DNA from: Humulus lupulus
Taxonomy: Eukaryota > Streptophyta > Magnoliopsida > Rosales > Cannabaceae
DNA: 64,000 nt
Direction of reading: 5' to 3'
NCBI RefSeq assembly: GCF_963169125.1
Contig: NC_084795.1
Span: forward strand, 97,273,411-97,337,410
Shown here: positions 45,893 through 56,029 of the stretch, in pieces
How the letters are laid out: each line of letters begins with the position of its first letter
Numbering within the stretch: the first letter of the stretch is position 1
Translations under genes and position numbers: made by a program
Notes under the pieces: generated by a model
The model's database searches: none
What the model was told of the DNA's origin: nothing
What the model saw: the letters and a program-made list of their open reading frames with translations, nothing else

Positions 45893-47647
45893 TTGGATGC
45901 ATGTGTTTTGGAAGATGATAATTCTGTATGGATTATAGATTCTGGATCCACTAACCATGTATGCACTTCTTTGCAACTACTTAGAAATTGGACACTAGCA
46001 AAGGAAGGCGAGCTGAAGCTTAGAGTCGGAAATGGAGCATTTGTGAACGTTGAAGTCAGAGGACAAGTTCGTCTAAATTTTGGACATAAATATTTAGTTT
46101 TAAATAATTTTTATTTTATTCCAAACTTTAGTCGAAATTTAATTTCAGTTTCCTTATTACATCAACAACATTTTGATGTAGCTTTCACAAGTTTTAATAT
46201 ATCAATGACATTGAACGGATGTGAATTGTGTGTTGGATGTATGGAAAGTGGGCTATACCTTTTACGACCTATCGAACCCTCCACTTTTAATAATGAGTTA
46301 TTTAAGGTAGCTAGATCTAGGACCGCTAAACGACAAAAGATCGATAACGATAACATGACATATCTTTTGCATCTCCGACTTGGTTATATTAACTATGATA
46401 GGATCAAAAGACTAACAAAGGTTGGGCCTTTGAGGAAACTCACAATGGGTGACCTACCTATCTACGAATCTTGTCTCGAGGGTAAAATGATCAAGCATCC
46501 ATTCTCTACAAAAAGAGAAAGGGCCATAGAACCACTAGGACTAGTTCATTCATATGTCTGTGGATCGCTGAATGTTCAAGAGAGGGGTGGTTATGAGTAT
46601 TTCGTCACTTTCATTGACGACTACTCGAGATACTCGTGTCTTTACCTAATGCATAGGAAATCTGAAACATTTGATAAGTTTAAATAATTCCTTGCAATGG
46701 AACAAAGCCAATTAGGTAAAACATTAAAGATCTTGCGATCTTATAGGAGTAGAGAATACATGGATATGCAGTTCCAAGATCATTTAGTTGAACTTGGGAT
46801 ATTATATCAACATACTGCCCCAGGTACTCCGCAACAAAATGGTGCTGCGGAGCATCGGAATCGCACGTTAATGGAAATGATTCGGTCCATGATTAGTTAT
46901 TCAACTCTTTTGATCTCTCTTTGGGGACATGCCATGCAGACCGCGTGTGACATTTTAAATGTCATGCTGTCTAAATCTATCTCCAAAAAACCCTTAGAAT
47001 TATGGAATGGTCGTGAACCTAGTTTGCATCATTATAGAATCAGGGGGCGTCCCGTTCACATTCAAAGGAAAAAGGAAGGAAAGCTAGAACCGCGAACGGA
47101 AGTTTGCTTATTTGTTGGCTATCCTAAAGGTACTCAGGGCAATCTGTTCTATAGTCCACAAGATAAGAAAGTGTTTGTTTCTATAAACGCTACTTTTATT
47201 GAAGAGGACTACATGTCTATTTTCAAACCTCGTAGCAAAGTAGTCTTGGCAGAATTGCAATCTAACTTAGTTATTCCTACTATTCTTATTCCATCACTGG
47301 AAGTTGATGAAAACGAAAATATTCCTACTGATCTTCCTCAAGTGACGCAAGTCGAGATTAACAAGGAAGAACAAGAAACCACAGTTTTGCTTCAGATAGT
47401 TACGATGCCTCTTCGTAGTGGGAGGGTTTCTCGTAACCTGGTACGCTATCATATGGATGGTGAAACCAACATGGTCATTGGGGACACACATGACAATGAT
47501 CTGTTGTCTTTCAAACATGCAATGGGTACTGGTGATAATGATCTTTGGCTTGAAGCAATGAAACGAAAAATGGATTCCACGTACTCTAACTCAGTCTGGG
47601 ATCTTGTAGAATCACCTAGTGACTTTAGGGCCATTGGGTGCAAGTGA
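45893..47647 (+). pseudogene. pol: Copia2 protease and integrase
   Basis: The first frame (45893-46687) has the protease active site WIIDSGSTNHVC intact, then the pre-integrase region (LLHLRLGYINYDRIKRL) and the first half of the integrase core (YFVTFIDDYSRYSCLYLMHR). After a stop at 46685 the second frame (46697-47647) has LKILRSYRSREYMDMQF, where the second catalytic Asp (RSD) is Tyr, and TPQQNGAAEHRNRTLMEMI with Glu kept. C-terminal integrase (VCLFVGYPKGTQGNLFYSP) and the start of RT follow, ending at TGA in place of the Trp of GCKW. Spacing matches Copia1. Confidence 0.88.
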
Positions 47648-48681
47648 ATCTACAAGAATAAGAGAGGAGCTGATGGAAAGGTCGAGACTTACAAGGCTTG
47701 ACTCGTGGCAATGGGTTATACCTAGAGAGAATGAGTTAACTATGAGGAAACTTTTTCTCCGGTTGCCATGCTAAAATCTATTCACATACTCTTATCCATA
47801 GCCACAGCTCTTGATTATGAGATTTGGCAATTGGACGTCAAGACAACATTCCTTAATGGGAACCTAGACGAAACCATTTATATGGATCAACCAGAAAGGT
47901 TTAAAGTAACTAGACAAGAAAAGAAAGCGTGCAAGTTGAATAGGTCTATTTGTGGACTTAAGCAAGCTTTGCGTTCCTGGAATCTAAGGTTTAATGAAAT
48001 CATTAAAACCTGTGGTTTTGAGCAGAATGTTGACGAGCCCTGCGTTTACCAACTTAAGGAAAAAAAACATGGTGGTATTCTTGATTCTCTATGTGGATGA
48101 CATCTTGCAAATTGGAAACAATGTCAAGAAATTATCAGACATAAATAACTAGCTAGGAACTCAATTCCAAATGAAGGACTTTGGTGAAGCAATTTATGTT
48201 CTTGGTATCAGGATTTTGAGTGATAGAAAGAACAAAACTTTGGCTCTATCTCAAGAAGCTTACATAGATAAGGTGCTTGAGCGTTTTTCTATGAAAGATA
48301 AAAAAAAGGATGTTTACCGTCTCGACATAGAATCCATCTTTCTTAAAAGAAGTCTCCACAGACTCCTGAAGCAGAAGATGATATGAGAAGGATTCCTTAT
48401 GTACCTGTAGTTTAAAATCTAATGTATGATATGTTGTGCACTAGACCGGACATCTGTCATGCAATGGGAGTTGTGAGCAGATACCAATCAAACCCAAGAA
48501 GAGAACATTGGATAGCGGTCAAGCGCATACTGAAATATCTTCAAAAAACTAGGGATTATATGCTAGTTTACTCGGGTGGAGTTCTGAACTCGTTAGGCTA
48601 CACCGATTCTGATTTTCAGACTGATGTCGATGACAAGAAGTCAACTTCTAGAATGGTGTTTACTTTTGGGGGTGGAGCTAT
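47648..48681 (+). pseudogene. pol: Copia2 RT and first part of RNase H, cut by Copia3
   Basis: Stops at 47645, 47699 and nearby break the first RT blocks. The frame 47768-48100 holds LDVKTTFLNGNLDETIYMDQ and ICGLKQALRSWNLRF; a frameshift precedes LYVDDILQIGN (about 48090), so the catalytic YVDD is present but out of frame. The frame 48171-48386 has YVLGIRILSDRKNKTLALS. RNase H begins at 48422 (MLCTRPDICHAMGVVSRYQS, STSRMVFTFGGGA) and stops at the Copia3 target site GCTAT (48677-48681). Confidence 0.88.
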
Positions 48682-49849
48682 TGTTAGGAAAATATGTATT
48701 GCCTCAATGGAAATGGTAAGAAAATATTACAACTCTATGCAAAATATTACAATAGACAAGGATTGATTAAATAAAGTGTTACAATTCTATAACTGAAAAT
48801 ACAAATAAAAGGAGAAGGAGATGTAAGATGATAGAAATAGAAAGTACAACTCTATTACAAAAAGATACAAGTAAACTAGAAGTGTTTGAACAAAGGAAAT
48901 AAAATGATTACAACTCTTAAACAAAAGTACAAGTAAATAGAATAAGAAGAAAAGAAGAAAGAGCAATAGAAGAAAATAAGAACAAGAACCAAAACAATAA
49001 ACTCTCACTCACACAACCAAAGTGAAGAGTGTTAGGGATCACCAACTTGAACAAGGTTTGAAACCTTTGTCAAAAAGCTTATTTCCCCCTAACTCAAGCA
49101 CTAAGGGATCTCTCACAGATTATAGGAAATACTTTCTGGAATTATCAAGCCTCAATGTATTTCTACCCAAGTGCTCTAATGGATAGAAATGTTGTGTCTT
49201 ACAAGTGAGCTATAGGCTCCTATTTATAGAGTTTAGAGACACCCTTTGAATTTCAAATTCCACCTAACCCCATGGCAGTTACCAATGTTAAATTGGATTG
49301 ATATGGAATTAAAAAAGAGATTTGGGAGTTATTTGGGTTTTTTGAGCTGTTCAACAAAGATTGAAAAAACTAAAAAAATTGGTCAGTTTTTGGCCTGTGG
49401 CTGCAGCCAGAGACATTAGTGGCCGCGGCCACTAGTCTATGTCCCACAGGCTGCGGCCACCAACATTCAGTGGCCGCGCGCCACCGACCAATTTCAGCAC
49501 AAAAAATGTGTTGTTTTTCCAAACGGTTCCAAACCCTCGCAAATGATTTTGTAACTCCCAAAACATATTATTGGGGTTAAAACCATATCTCTAACAGCCA
49601 TATCACATATGGCTTTATGAAATTCATCTCAATATTGTGTAACAACAATTTTACACAATAAAGGGTAATATTTGGAAGTTACAAATTTGAAACACCAAAT
49701 ATGTTACATTATTTTGATATATCTCATATATCTAAATATTGTAACTCTCTATTATATGTTACAATATGTGACACTTTTTGTCACATTTATTTAATCTAAA
49801 AAATTATATTATAATATAATATTACATTATATTATAAAATAATATAACA
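48682..49849 (-). repeat. 3' LTR of Copia3 (1,168 bp)
   Basis: The plus strand reads TGTTAGGAAAATATG at one end and ATAATATAACA at the other. A TATA box is at 49220-49231 (minus CTCTATAAATAG), and a GC-rich palindrome cluster at 49396-49485 lies upstream of it in U3. It is about 48 bp longer than the other LTR because of extra sequence in that cluster. Confidence 0.93.
49396..49485. repeat. GC-rich palindrome cluster in the Copia3 3' LTR
   Basis: Four related sites with CTGCAG, CCGCGG, CTGCGG and CCGCGC cores start at 49401, 49423, 49451 and 49474 (spacings 22, 28, 23). The second is part of an 18-bp perfect palindrome, TAGTGGCCGCGGCCACTA (49417-49434). It lies about 170-260 bp upstream of the TATA box. 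Confidence 0.88.
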
Positions 49850-49850
49850 T

Positions 49851-49860
49851 TTCCCCACTA
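49851..49860 (-). promoter_or_regulatory. Polypurine tract of Copia3
   Basis: The minus strand reads TAGTGGGGAA one base before the 3' LTR, the expected primer for plus-strand synthesis. The next 600 bp (49861-50459) form the element's 3' untranslated region. Confidence 0.8.
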
Positions 49861-50459
49861 GATTAAATAGTCATCTATTGTAACACTTATTTAATCAATC
49901 ATTATATTTTGAAAATATAATATATCCCCCACTTGATTAAATAAGAACTCTCTCTTATAGGAGTCATTGCATTAGTGCATAAAGAAAAGTGTTTTTCAAC
50001 TTGAACTTTACTATAGTGTAATTATCAAAAAATTTGTCAAAAATTTGGTTGCACTAGGCATTGAACCATCTTTTCATGATAACAAATTGGTGATAACACA
50101 CACACATTTGCGATGTTCACTTGAGACCTCTATGTCACGCTTTGCACCGTTAATGTCCATGTGCACTTTCCATTCATGAACATTCTTGAGAATACTCCCA
50201 ATTCTCATGAGAGGCGGCACCACCCCTAGGTCCATATAGGTAGAATTCTTACAGTATTTTGTTACCAAAAATACTTGTTTTTACAAGACTGAATTCTATT
50301 AAAAAACCTTTCGGTTTTAACCCTCCACTTGGTATCACACAAGTACTCAATATCTCAGATGGGACTTGTTTTGAGTACAACTAATATTCACTTGATTGAC
50401 TTGTTATTACCTATTGAACCTAACACTAGTTGAATAACTAGTGTTAAGATACGTTACCA

Positions 50460-51101
50460 TCAATCGTGAATCTCTTTAGGGAGTTTAAGTCCCATCCCTC
50501 GAGATGATGCAGCCACTAAATCCCTCGTTAGTGGCTTAGTGAAAGGATCCGCCAGATTTTCACTTGTTCTCACATAGGATATTGAGATGACTCCTCTTTG
50601 AATCAATTCTCTTACATATCCATGTCTTAGACTAATGTGTCTAGACTTACCATTATACACTCCGTTGTATGCTCTAGCCAATGTTGCTTGGCTATCACAA
50701 TGTATCGATATAGTAGATACTTTCTCTTTGATTAGGGGAATCTCTATCAACAGATCCCTTAACCATTCGGCCTCTTCGCCGGTAGTAGCTAGAGCTATGA
50801 ACTCTGCTTCCATAGTGGAATGAGATATACAGGTTTGTTTCTTGGAACCCCAAGAAATTGCACCTCCACCAAGTGTAAATACCCAACCAGTTGTGGACAA
50901 GTTGTCCCCAAGATTGGATATCCAACTAGCATCTGTATATCCTTCTAATATCGAAGGAAATTTGGAGTAGTGAAGGCTTAGTCCTTTGGTTTTCTTGAGA
51001 TAACCTAGGACTCTTCCAATTGCCTTCCAGTGATCCACACTTGGATTACTTGTAAACCTACTAAGTTTACCTACCGCAAATGCTATATCAGGTCTAGTAC
51101 A
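50460..51101 (-). pseudogene. pol: Copia3 RNase H
   Basis: The open frame 51038-50460 (192 codons) reads [87 protein letters not shown] and [13 protein letters not shown]. The acidic set TDAS, MEAE, CDSQ is complete. It is separated from RT only by a TAG at 51102-51104 (probably CAG originally) inside [16 protein letters not shown] sequence. RNase H removes the RNA strand during cDNA synthesis. Confidence 0.92.
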
Positions 51102-52628
51102 CTAGGCAGCGGACATTAGACTCCCTATAGCACTAGCGTACTCCAATTGAGCCACCGCTCTTCCTTCATTCTTCTCTAGTTTTACACTATGATCGAATGG
51201 AGTATTGGCATCTTTAACCTTGAGATGGTTAAATTTATTCAATACTTTCTCAACATAGTGGGCTTGCCCTAACACAAAACCCCCACTATGTTTCTTTACT
51301 TTGATATTGAGTATGGTATCAACTTCTCCAAGATCTTTCATCATGAAGGTTGATGATAGAAACATCTTCGTTTCTTCTATCCCTTTCATGCTATTACTTA
51401 GAATAAGCATGTCATCCACATATAAGCAAACAATGGTCACATATCCCTTACAAGTTTTGGAATACAAAAACTTGTCTCCATTGTTATGTCTAAACCCATT
51501 AGACATGATGAGTTGATCAAATTTCTCATGCCATTGCTTAGGAGCTTGTTTCAATCCATATAAGGATTTTACAAGTCTACAAACTTTATGTTCATATTTT
51601 GGTAGGACAAACCCTTCGGGTTTTTCCATATAGACCTCCTCATTGAGGTCACCATTAAGGAATGTTGTTTTGACATCCATTTGATGAACATACAAGTTGT
51701 GTATAGAAGCTAAAGCGAACAAAATTCTTATAGAAGTTGTTCTTGCAACAGGCGTATAAGTATCGAAATAATCGATACCCTCCTTTTGCCTAAACCCTTT
51801 TGCTACTAATCTAGCTTTAAAAGTTTGGATAGTGCCGTCAGTGTGGTATTTTCTCCTAAATACCCACTTACACCCAATTGGCTTAGACCCTGGTGGGTGG
51901 TCTACTAATTCCCAAGTGTTATTGGAAAGAATGGAATCCATCTCATCATTGATGGCTTCTTTCCAGAATGCACTATCTCTCCATTGCATAGCTTCTTTAT
52001 AAGTCTTAGGATCATCCTCGACGAGAAGTACAATAGGAATTTTCCTAATGACTTCCTCTCTATTTCCTTCTACCATGTAGAATGAAATTCGTTGAGAATC
52101 TATCTCATCCACTACTAGACTTTTATGATTTTGAAGCCTTTGACTTCTTCTAGGTTCAAAGGGTTGCTTTGCATCCTTTTGTGGATTCTCCTCTTGAGAA
52201 TAAACTTTGGATGTAGAAGCTTGAGAATTGTTCTCATATAACGAATTCTCCTTTAGAGATGTTGAAGCTTGAGAATTGTTGTCACATAACATATTCTCAA
52301 AGAATTCAACTTCTCTAGATTCAATCACAATATTAGACTCTAAGTCTAATAGCCTATAAGCTTTACTATTGTTGGCATAACCAACAAAATCACACTTTAT
52401 GGCTCTTGAACCTAACTTGGTTCTATTAGGTTCGTTTTTCTTGCAATATGCAAGACACCCCCACACTTTGAAGTACCCTATGTTGGGTTTTTTTCCTTTC
52501 CATAACTCATATGGAGATATCTCATTTTTCTTCATCGGTATTCGATTAAGAATGTGACAAGCGGTTAAAAGCACTTCACCCCATAAGTTGAAGTTCAACT
52601 TAGAAAACACCAACATAGAATTTATCAT
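51102..52628 (-). CDS. pol: Copia3 integrase C-terminus and reverse transcriptase (508-codon open frame)
   Basis: This is the longest open frame in the window. It begins inside integrase (the ATG at 52628 is internal: MINSMLVFSKLNFNLWGEVL), then YELWKGKKPNIGYFKVWGCL and the integrase C-terminus (KCDFVGYANNSKAYRLLDL). RT follows: KPIGCKWVFRRKYHTDGTIQ, ARLVAKGFRQKEGIDYFDTY, MDVKTTFLNGDLNEEVYMEK, YGLKQAPKQWHEKFDQLI, the catalytic LYVDDMLIL and MKDLGEVDTILNIKV. All RT motifs are conserved. The frame is continuous with upstream integrase except for a TAA near 52749. Confidence 0.93.
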   Translation of the reverse strand: MINSMLVFSKLNFNLWGEVLLTACHILNRIPMKKNEISPYELWKGKKPNIGYFKVWGCLAYCKKNEPNRTKLGSRAIKCDFVGYANNSKAYRLLDLESNIVIESREVEFFENMLCDNNSQASTSLKENSLYENNSQASTSKVYSQEENPQKDAKQPFEPRRSQRLQNHKSLVVDEIDSQRISFYMVEGNREEVIRKIPIVLLVEDDPKTYKEAMQWRDSAFWKEAINDEMDSILSNNTWELVDHPPGSKPIGCKWVFRRKYHTDGTIQTFKARLVAKGFRQKEGIDYFDTYTPVARTTSIRILFALASIHNLYVHQMDVKTTFLNGDLNEEVYMEKPEGFVLPKYEHKVCRLVKSLYGLKQAPKQWHEKFDQLIMSNGFRHNNGDKFLYSKTCKGYVTIVCLYVDDMLILSNSMKGIEETKMFLSSTFMMKDLGEVDTILNIKVKKHSGGFVLGQAHYVEKVLNKFNHLKVKDANTPFDHSVKLEKNEGRAVAQLEYASAIGSLMSAA

Positions 52629-53063
52629 CTCTAGATAAGTCCTATTTTTCCTTTCGGCAACACCATTGTGTTGTGGTGTATAAGGTGCAGTGCACTCATG
52701 AATTATACTATTTTTTTTTTCACAAAATGTATTGAATTCATTAGAGAATTACTCTCCTCCTCTATCACTTCTTAGCACCTTAATCTTTTTATTTAGTTGA
52801 TTTTCAACTTCTAATTTATACAATTTAAAAGCATCAAAAGTCTCATCTTTATGCTTTAAAAGGAACACATAGGTATATCTACTAAAATCATCTATAATAG
52901 TAAGAAAATACCTTTTACCTCCTCTAGTTAAAATACCATTTAATTCACAAAGATCACTATGGATTAAATCTAGTAAATTAGATGATCTTTCTACACTAGG
53001 AAATGGTTTCTTAATCATTTTCGCCTTAACACATGTTTCACATTTACCATAGTTTTTAATATT
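52629..53063 (-). pseudogene. pol: Copia3 integrase core
   Basis: After a TGA at about 53054, the frame continues through the integrase zinc region (GKCETCVKAKM) and the core (open 53018-52749): LLDLIHSDLCELNG with the first catalytic Asp, FLTIIDDFSRYTYVFLLKHK, and VLRSDRGGE with the second. A TAA replaces the next codon, then TPQHNGVAERKNRT gives the catalytic Glu. All three catalytic residues are kept; only two stop codons interrupt. Confidence 0.9.
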
Positions 53064-53998
53064 TCATGAAATCATACCACATTTTACTACTCTTTTCATG
53101 GTAGAAAAACCTATATGCGATAGTTTAAGATGCCACAAAAATAAAGAATCATACTCAACAATATAGGCAGAATTAGCATTTTTATTGATAACATTGAAAG
53201 TTACATCATTGGTGCACAATTTAACCATACCCTCACAAGAGTACCCCTTTCCCAAAAATACATTTGATTTGGTTAGTATAAGTTTAGCATACTCAAAAAT
53301 GACTTTAATGACGGGCTTGCCAAGAAAATCACCAATTACCAAGTTTCTACTCATTTCGGGAACATAAAGTACATTCATTAATGTAACTTTCTTGCCGAAG
53401 GTGAAGTAGACTTCAATAGTACCTTTGCCAAGTACCTTGGATTTTCCCTCATTGCCCATTTGTATCTCATGGTTGCCTTTTGACTCTTCAAAGGTCTTGA
53501 ACAATGATTTGTCATAGGTGACATGGACGATGGCACATGTATCATACCACCACCCTTTAATCTTGCCTTGGACCACATTCACCTCACTAAGGGTAGCAAC
53601 TATGTTTTCCTCTTGAGTTGCGTTCACCTTAGGTTCGTGTTGGTCTTTTCTATGCCTACACTCTCTAGCATAGTGACCCTTTTTCTCACACACAAAGCAA
53701 GGACCTTTCTCGCCCTTAAACTTGTTTGGGTTGGTTTTTGGACCCAAAGGTTTCTCATTACCCTTTTTCCCTTTGTTTTTGGGATGTTTTGGTTGTGACA
53801 CCGCATTTGCTTTGGAAGTATCTCCATTATACCCCTCCACAAGTTTATCTCTACATATCGATTCCTCTTCGATTCGAATATGTTTTTGAATCTCCTCTAA
53901 AGAATAATCCTCATTTTTATTAAGGATTCTTTTCCTATAGCTCTTCCAAGTTGGTGGTAATTTAGCCACAATAGCACCAACTTGAAAGGCCTTGGGAA
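53064..53998 (-). pseudogene. gag-pol: Copia3 gag C-terminus, zinc knuckle and protease
   Basis: The open frame 53969-53064 (301 codons) starts MAKLPPTWKSYRKRI. The frame is in fact open a little further upstream, where IELPKAFQVGAIV is read. The zinc knuckle CFVCEKKGHYARECRHR lies near residue 94. The protease segment reads GWWYDTCAIVHVTYDKS, where the family has DSGA, so the catalytic triplet Asp-Ser/Thr-Gly is Asp-Thr-Cys; activity is doubtful. MNVLYVPEMSRNLV is typical of copia protease. The frame ends in the pre-integrase zinc region (LWHLKLSHIGFSTMKRVVKC). Confidence 0.9.
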
Positions 53999-54000
53999 GT

Positions 54001-54465
54001 TCAATCTTTTAACACTTTCAATTTATTAACAATAATTTTCAATTTATGAATTTGAGGAAGAATAGGTTTATCACCAAAAAATTTGAAATTGAAGTATTGA
54101 GATATCAAAAAAAATTTGGTACCTTCCTCTTCCGCCTTAAACTTTTTCTCAAGTGAATCCCATATCTCCTTGGCCGATTTGGTCTTGGTGTAGAGGTCAT
54201 AGAGCCTATCGGATAGGGCATTAAGTATATGACCCGTACAAAGAAGGTTGTCCTCCTCCCTCTTCCGTCTTTTCTCCACATCCTCAGGAGTGTCTTTGTC
54301 GGATGGCTCGGCTAGAGGTGCCAAGGATGACTCAAGGATGTAGGAAATTTTGAGAGTGGTTAAAAGAAACCTCACCTTGTCTTGCCACCTAGTAATATTG
54401 GATCCATCAAACCTATCCAACCTCACTAGGTCTTGGTTCATGATCTTGATGGTCTCCCGTTCCAT
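54001..54465 (-). pseudogene. gag: Copia3 gag N-terminus
   Basis: The ATG at 54465 opens MERETIKIMNQDLVRLDRFD, then GSNITRWQDKVRFLLTTLK, LLCTGHILNALSDRLYDLY and KSAKEIWDSLEKKFKAEEEG. These are the blocks of copia Gag (UBN2-type). The start codon lies about 30 bp from the 5' LTR end, so the leader is very short, unlike Copia1/Copia2. A one-base frameshift at about 54005 (after LKVLKD) separates it from the rest of Gag. Confidence 0.9.
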
Positions 54466-54493
54466 TGAAACAAAAAAGGGATAAGCTTTTGAA

Positions 54494-55613
54494 TGTTAGG
54501 AAAATATGTATTGCCTCAATGGAAATGGTAAGAAAATATTACAACTCTATACAAAATATTACAATAGACAAGGATTGATTAAATAAAGTGTTACAACTCT
54601 ATAACTGAAAATACAAATAAGAGGATAAGGAGATGCAAGATGATAGAAATAGAAAGTACAACTCTATTACAAAAAGATAGAAGTAAACTAGAAGTGTTTG
54701 AACAAAGGAAATAAAAGGATTACAACTCTTAAACAAAAGTACAAGTAAATAGAATAAGAAGAAAAGAAGAAAGAGCAATAGAAGAAAATAAGAACAAGAA
54801 CCAAAACAATAAACTCTCACTCACACAACCAAAGTGAAGAGTGTTGTGGATCACCAACTTGAACAAGGTTTGAAACCTTTGTCCAAAAGCTTATTTCCCC
54901 CTAACTCAAGCACTAAGAGATCTCTCACAGATTATAGGAAATGCTTTCTGGAATTATCAAGCCTCAAGGTGTTTCTAGCCAAGTGCTGTAATGGATAGAA
55001 ATGTTGTGTCTTACAAGTGAGCTATAGGCTCCTATTTATAGAGTTTAGAGACACCATTTGAATTTCAAATTCCACCTACCCCATGGCTGTTACCAATGTT
55101 TAATTGGATTAATATGGAATTAAAAAAGAGATATGGGAGGTATTTGGGTTTTTTGAGCCATTCAACAAAGATTGAAAAAAATGAAAAATTGGTCAGTTTT
55201 TGGCCTGTGGCCGCGGCCACCAACATTCAATGGCCGCGGCCACCGACCAATTTCAGCACAAAAAATGTGTAGTTTTTCCAAACGGTTCCAAACCCTCCCA
55301 AATGATTTTGTAACTCCCAAAACACATTATTGGGGTTAAAATCATATCTCTAACATTCGTATCACATATGGCTTTATGAAATTTATCTCAATATTGTGTA
55401 ACAACAATTTTACACAATAAAGGATAATATTTGGAAGTTACAAATTTGTAACACCAAATATGTTACATTATTTGGATATATCTCATATATTTAAATATTG
55501 TAACTCTCTATTATATGTTACAATATGTGACACTCTTTGTCACATTTATTTAATTTAAAACATTATATTATAATATAATATAATATTACATTATATTGTA
55601 AAATAATATAACA
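54494..55613 (-). repeat. 5' LTR of Copia3 (1,120 bp)
   Basis: Same termini as 48682-49849, with the TATA box at about 55031-55042 on minus. It holds only two GC palindromes: GTGGCCGCGGCCAC (55207-55220) and TGGCCGCGGCCA (55231-55242), 23 bp apart. The matching stretch of the other LTR is about 48 bp longer. Confidence 0.93.
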
Positions 55614-55979
55614 GCTATGATATGGAGAAGTGTTAAGAAATTCGTGACCTCAGATTCTTCCATGGAGGCTGAGTACATAGCTGCTTTTAAGGCAGCTAAG
55701 GAAATAGTCTGGCTGAGGAAGTTCTATAGAGATCTTGCTGTTATTCTAGAAATGGATAAAACCCACATTTTGTATTGTGACAACAATAGGGCGATAGCCA
55801 ATTCTAAAGAACCTTGGAGCCACAAAAGAGCGAAGCATATAGAGAGGAAGTACCACATCGTCAGAGAATATGTGGCAAGGGGAGAAGCGAAGGTCATGAA
55901 GATTGCATCTAAGGACAATCTTGCGGATCCCTTCAGAAAGACACTGGGAGAGACAACTTTTCTAAAGCATATAGAGTGA
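55614..55979 (+). pseudogene. pol: Copia2 RNase H, second part
   Basis: The frame resumes right after the Copia3 target duplication: MIWRSVKKFVTSDSSMEAEY, then AAKEIVWLRKFYRDL, LYCDNNRAIANSKEPWSHKR, AKHIERKYHIVREYV and NLADPFRKTLGE. The residues follow directly on those ending at 48681 in the alignment with Copia1 RNase H, with one copy of GCTAT removed. The purine tract AAGTGCAAGTAGGAG (about 56013-56027) then leads into the 3' LTR. Confidence 0.92.
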
Positions 55980-56029
55980 ATGAGTTTTAGAGAAATGTTG
56001 CATTTGTTTTAAAAGTGCAAGTAGGAGTT

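Larger units (their letters stand above)
48682..55613 (-). mobile_element. Copia3: nearly intact Ty1/copia element nested in Copia2
   Basis: Both LTRs are present (55613-54494 as the 5' and 49849-48682 as the 3' on the minus strand). The flanks are identical: GCTAT at 48677-48681 and 55614-55618. In the first ~240 bases the LTRs differ at about seven positions, roughly 3%, so the insertion is young relative to its host. The coding region needs only one frameshift (about 54005) and about three in-frame stops to account for all breaks. It is the best-preserved element in the window. Confidence 0.95.

Noticed and set aside
48787..49008. Leu/Phe-rich open frame present twice (also at 54599-54820)
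   Set aside because: It is a shared part of the two Copia3 LTRs, not a gene; duplication is due to the LTR pair.
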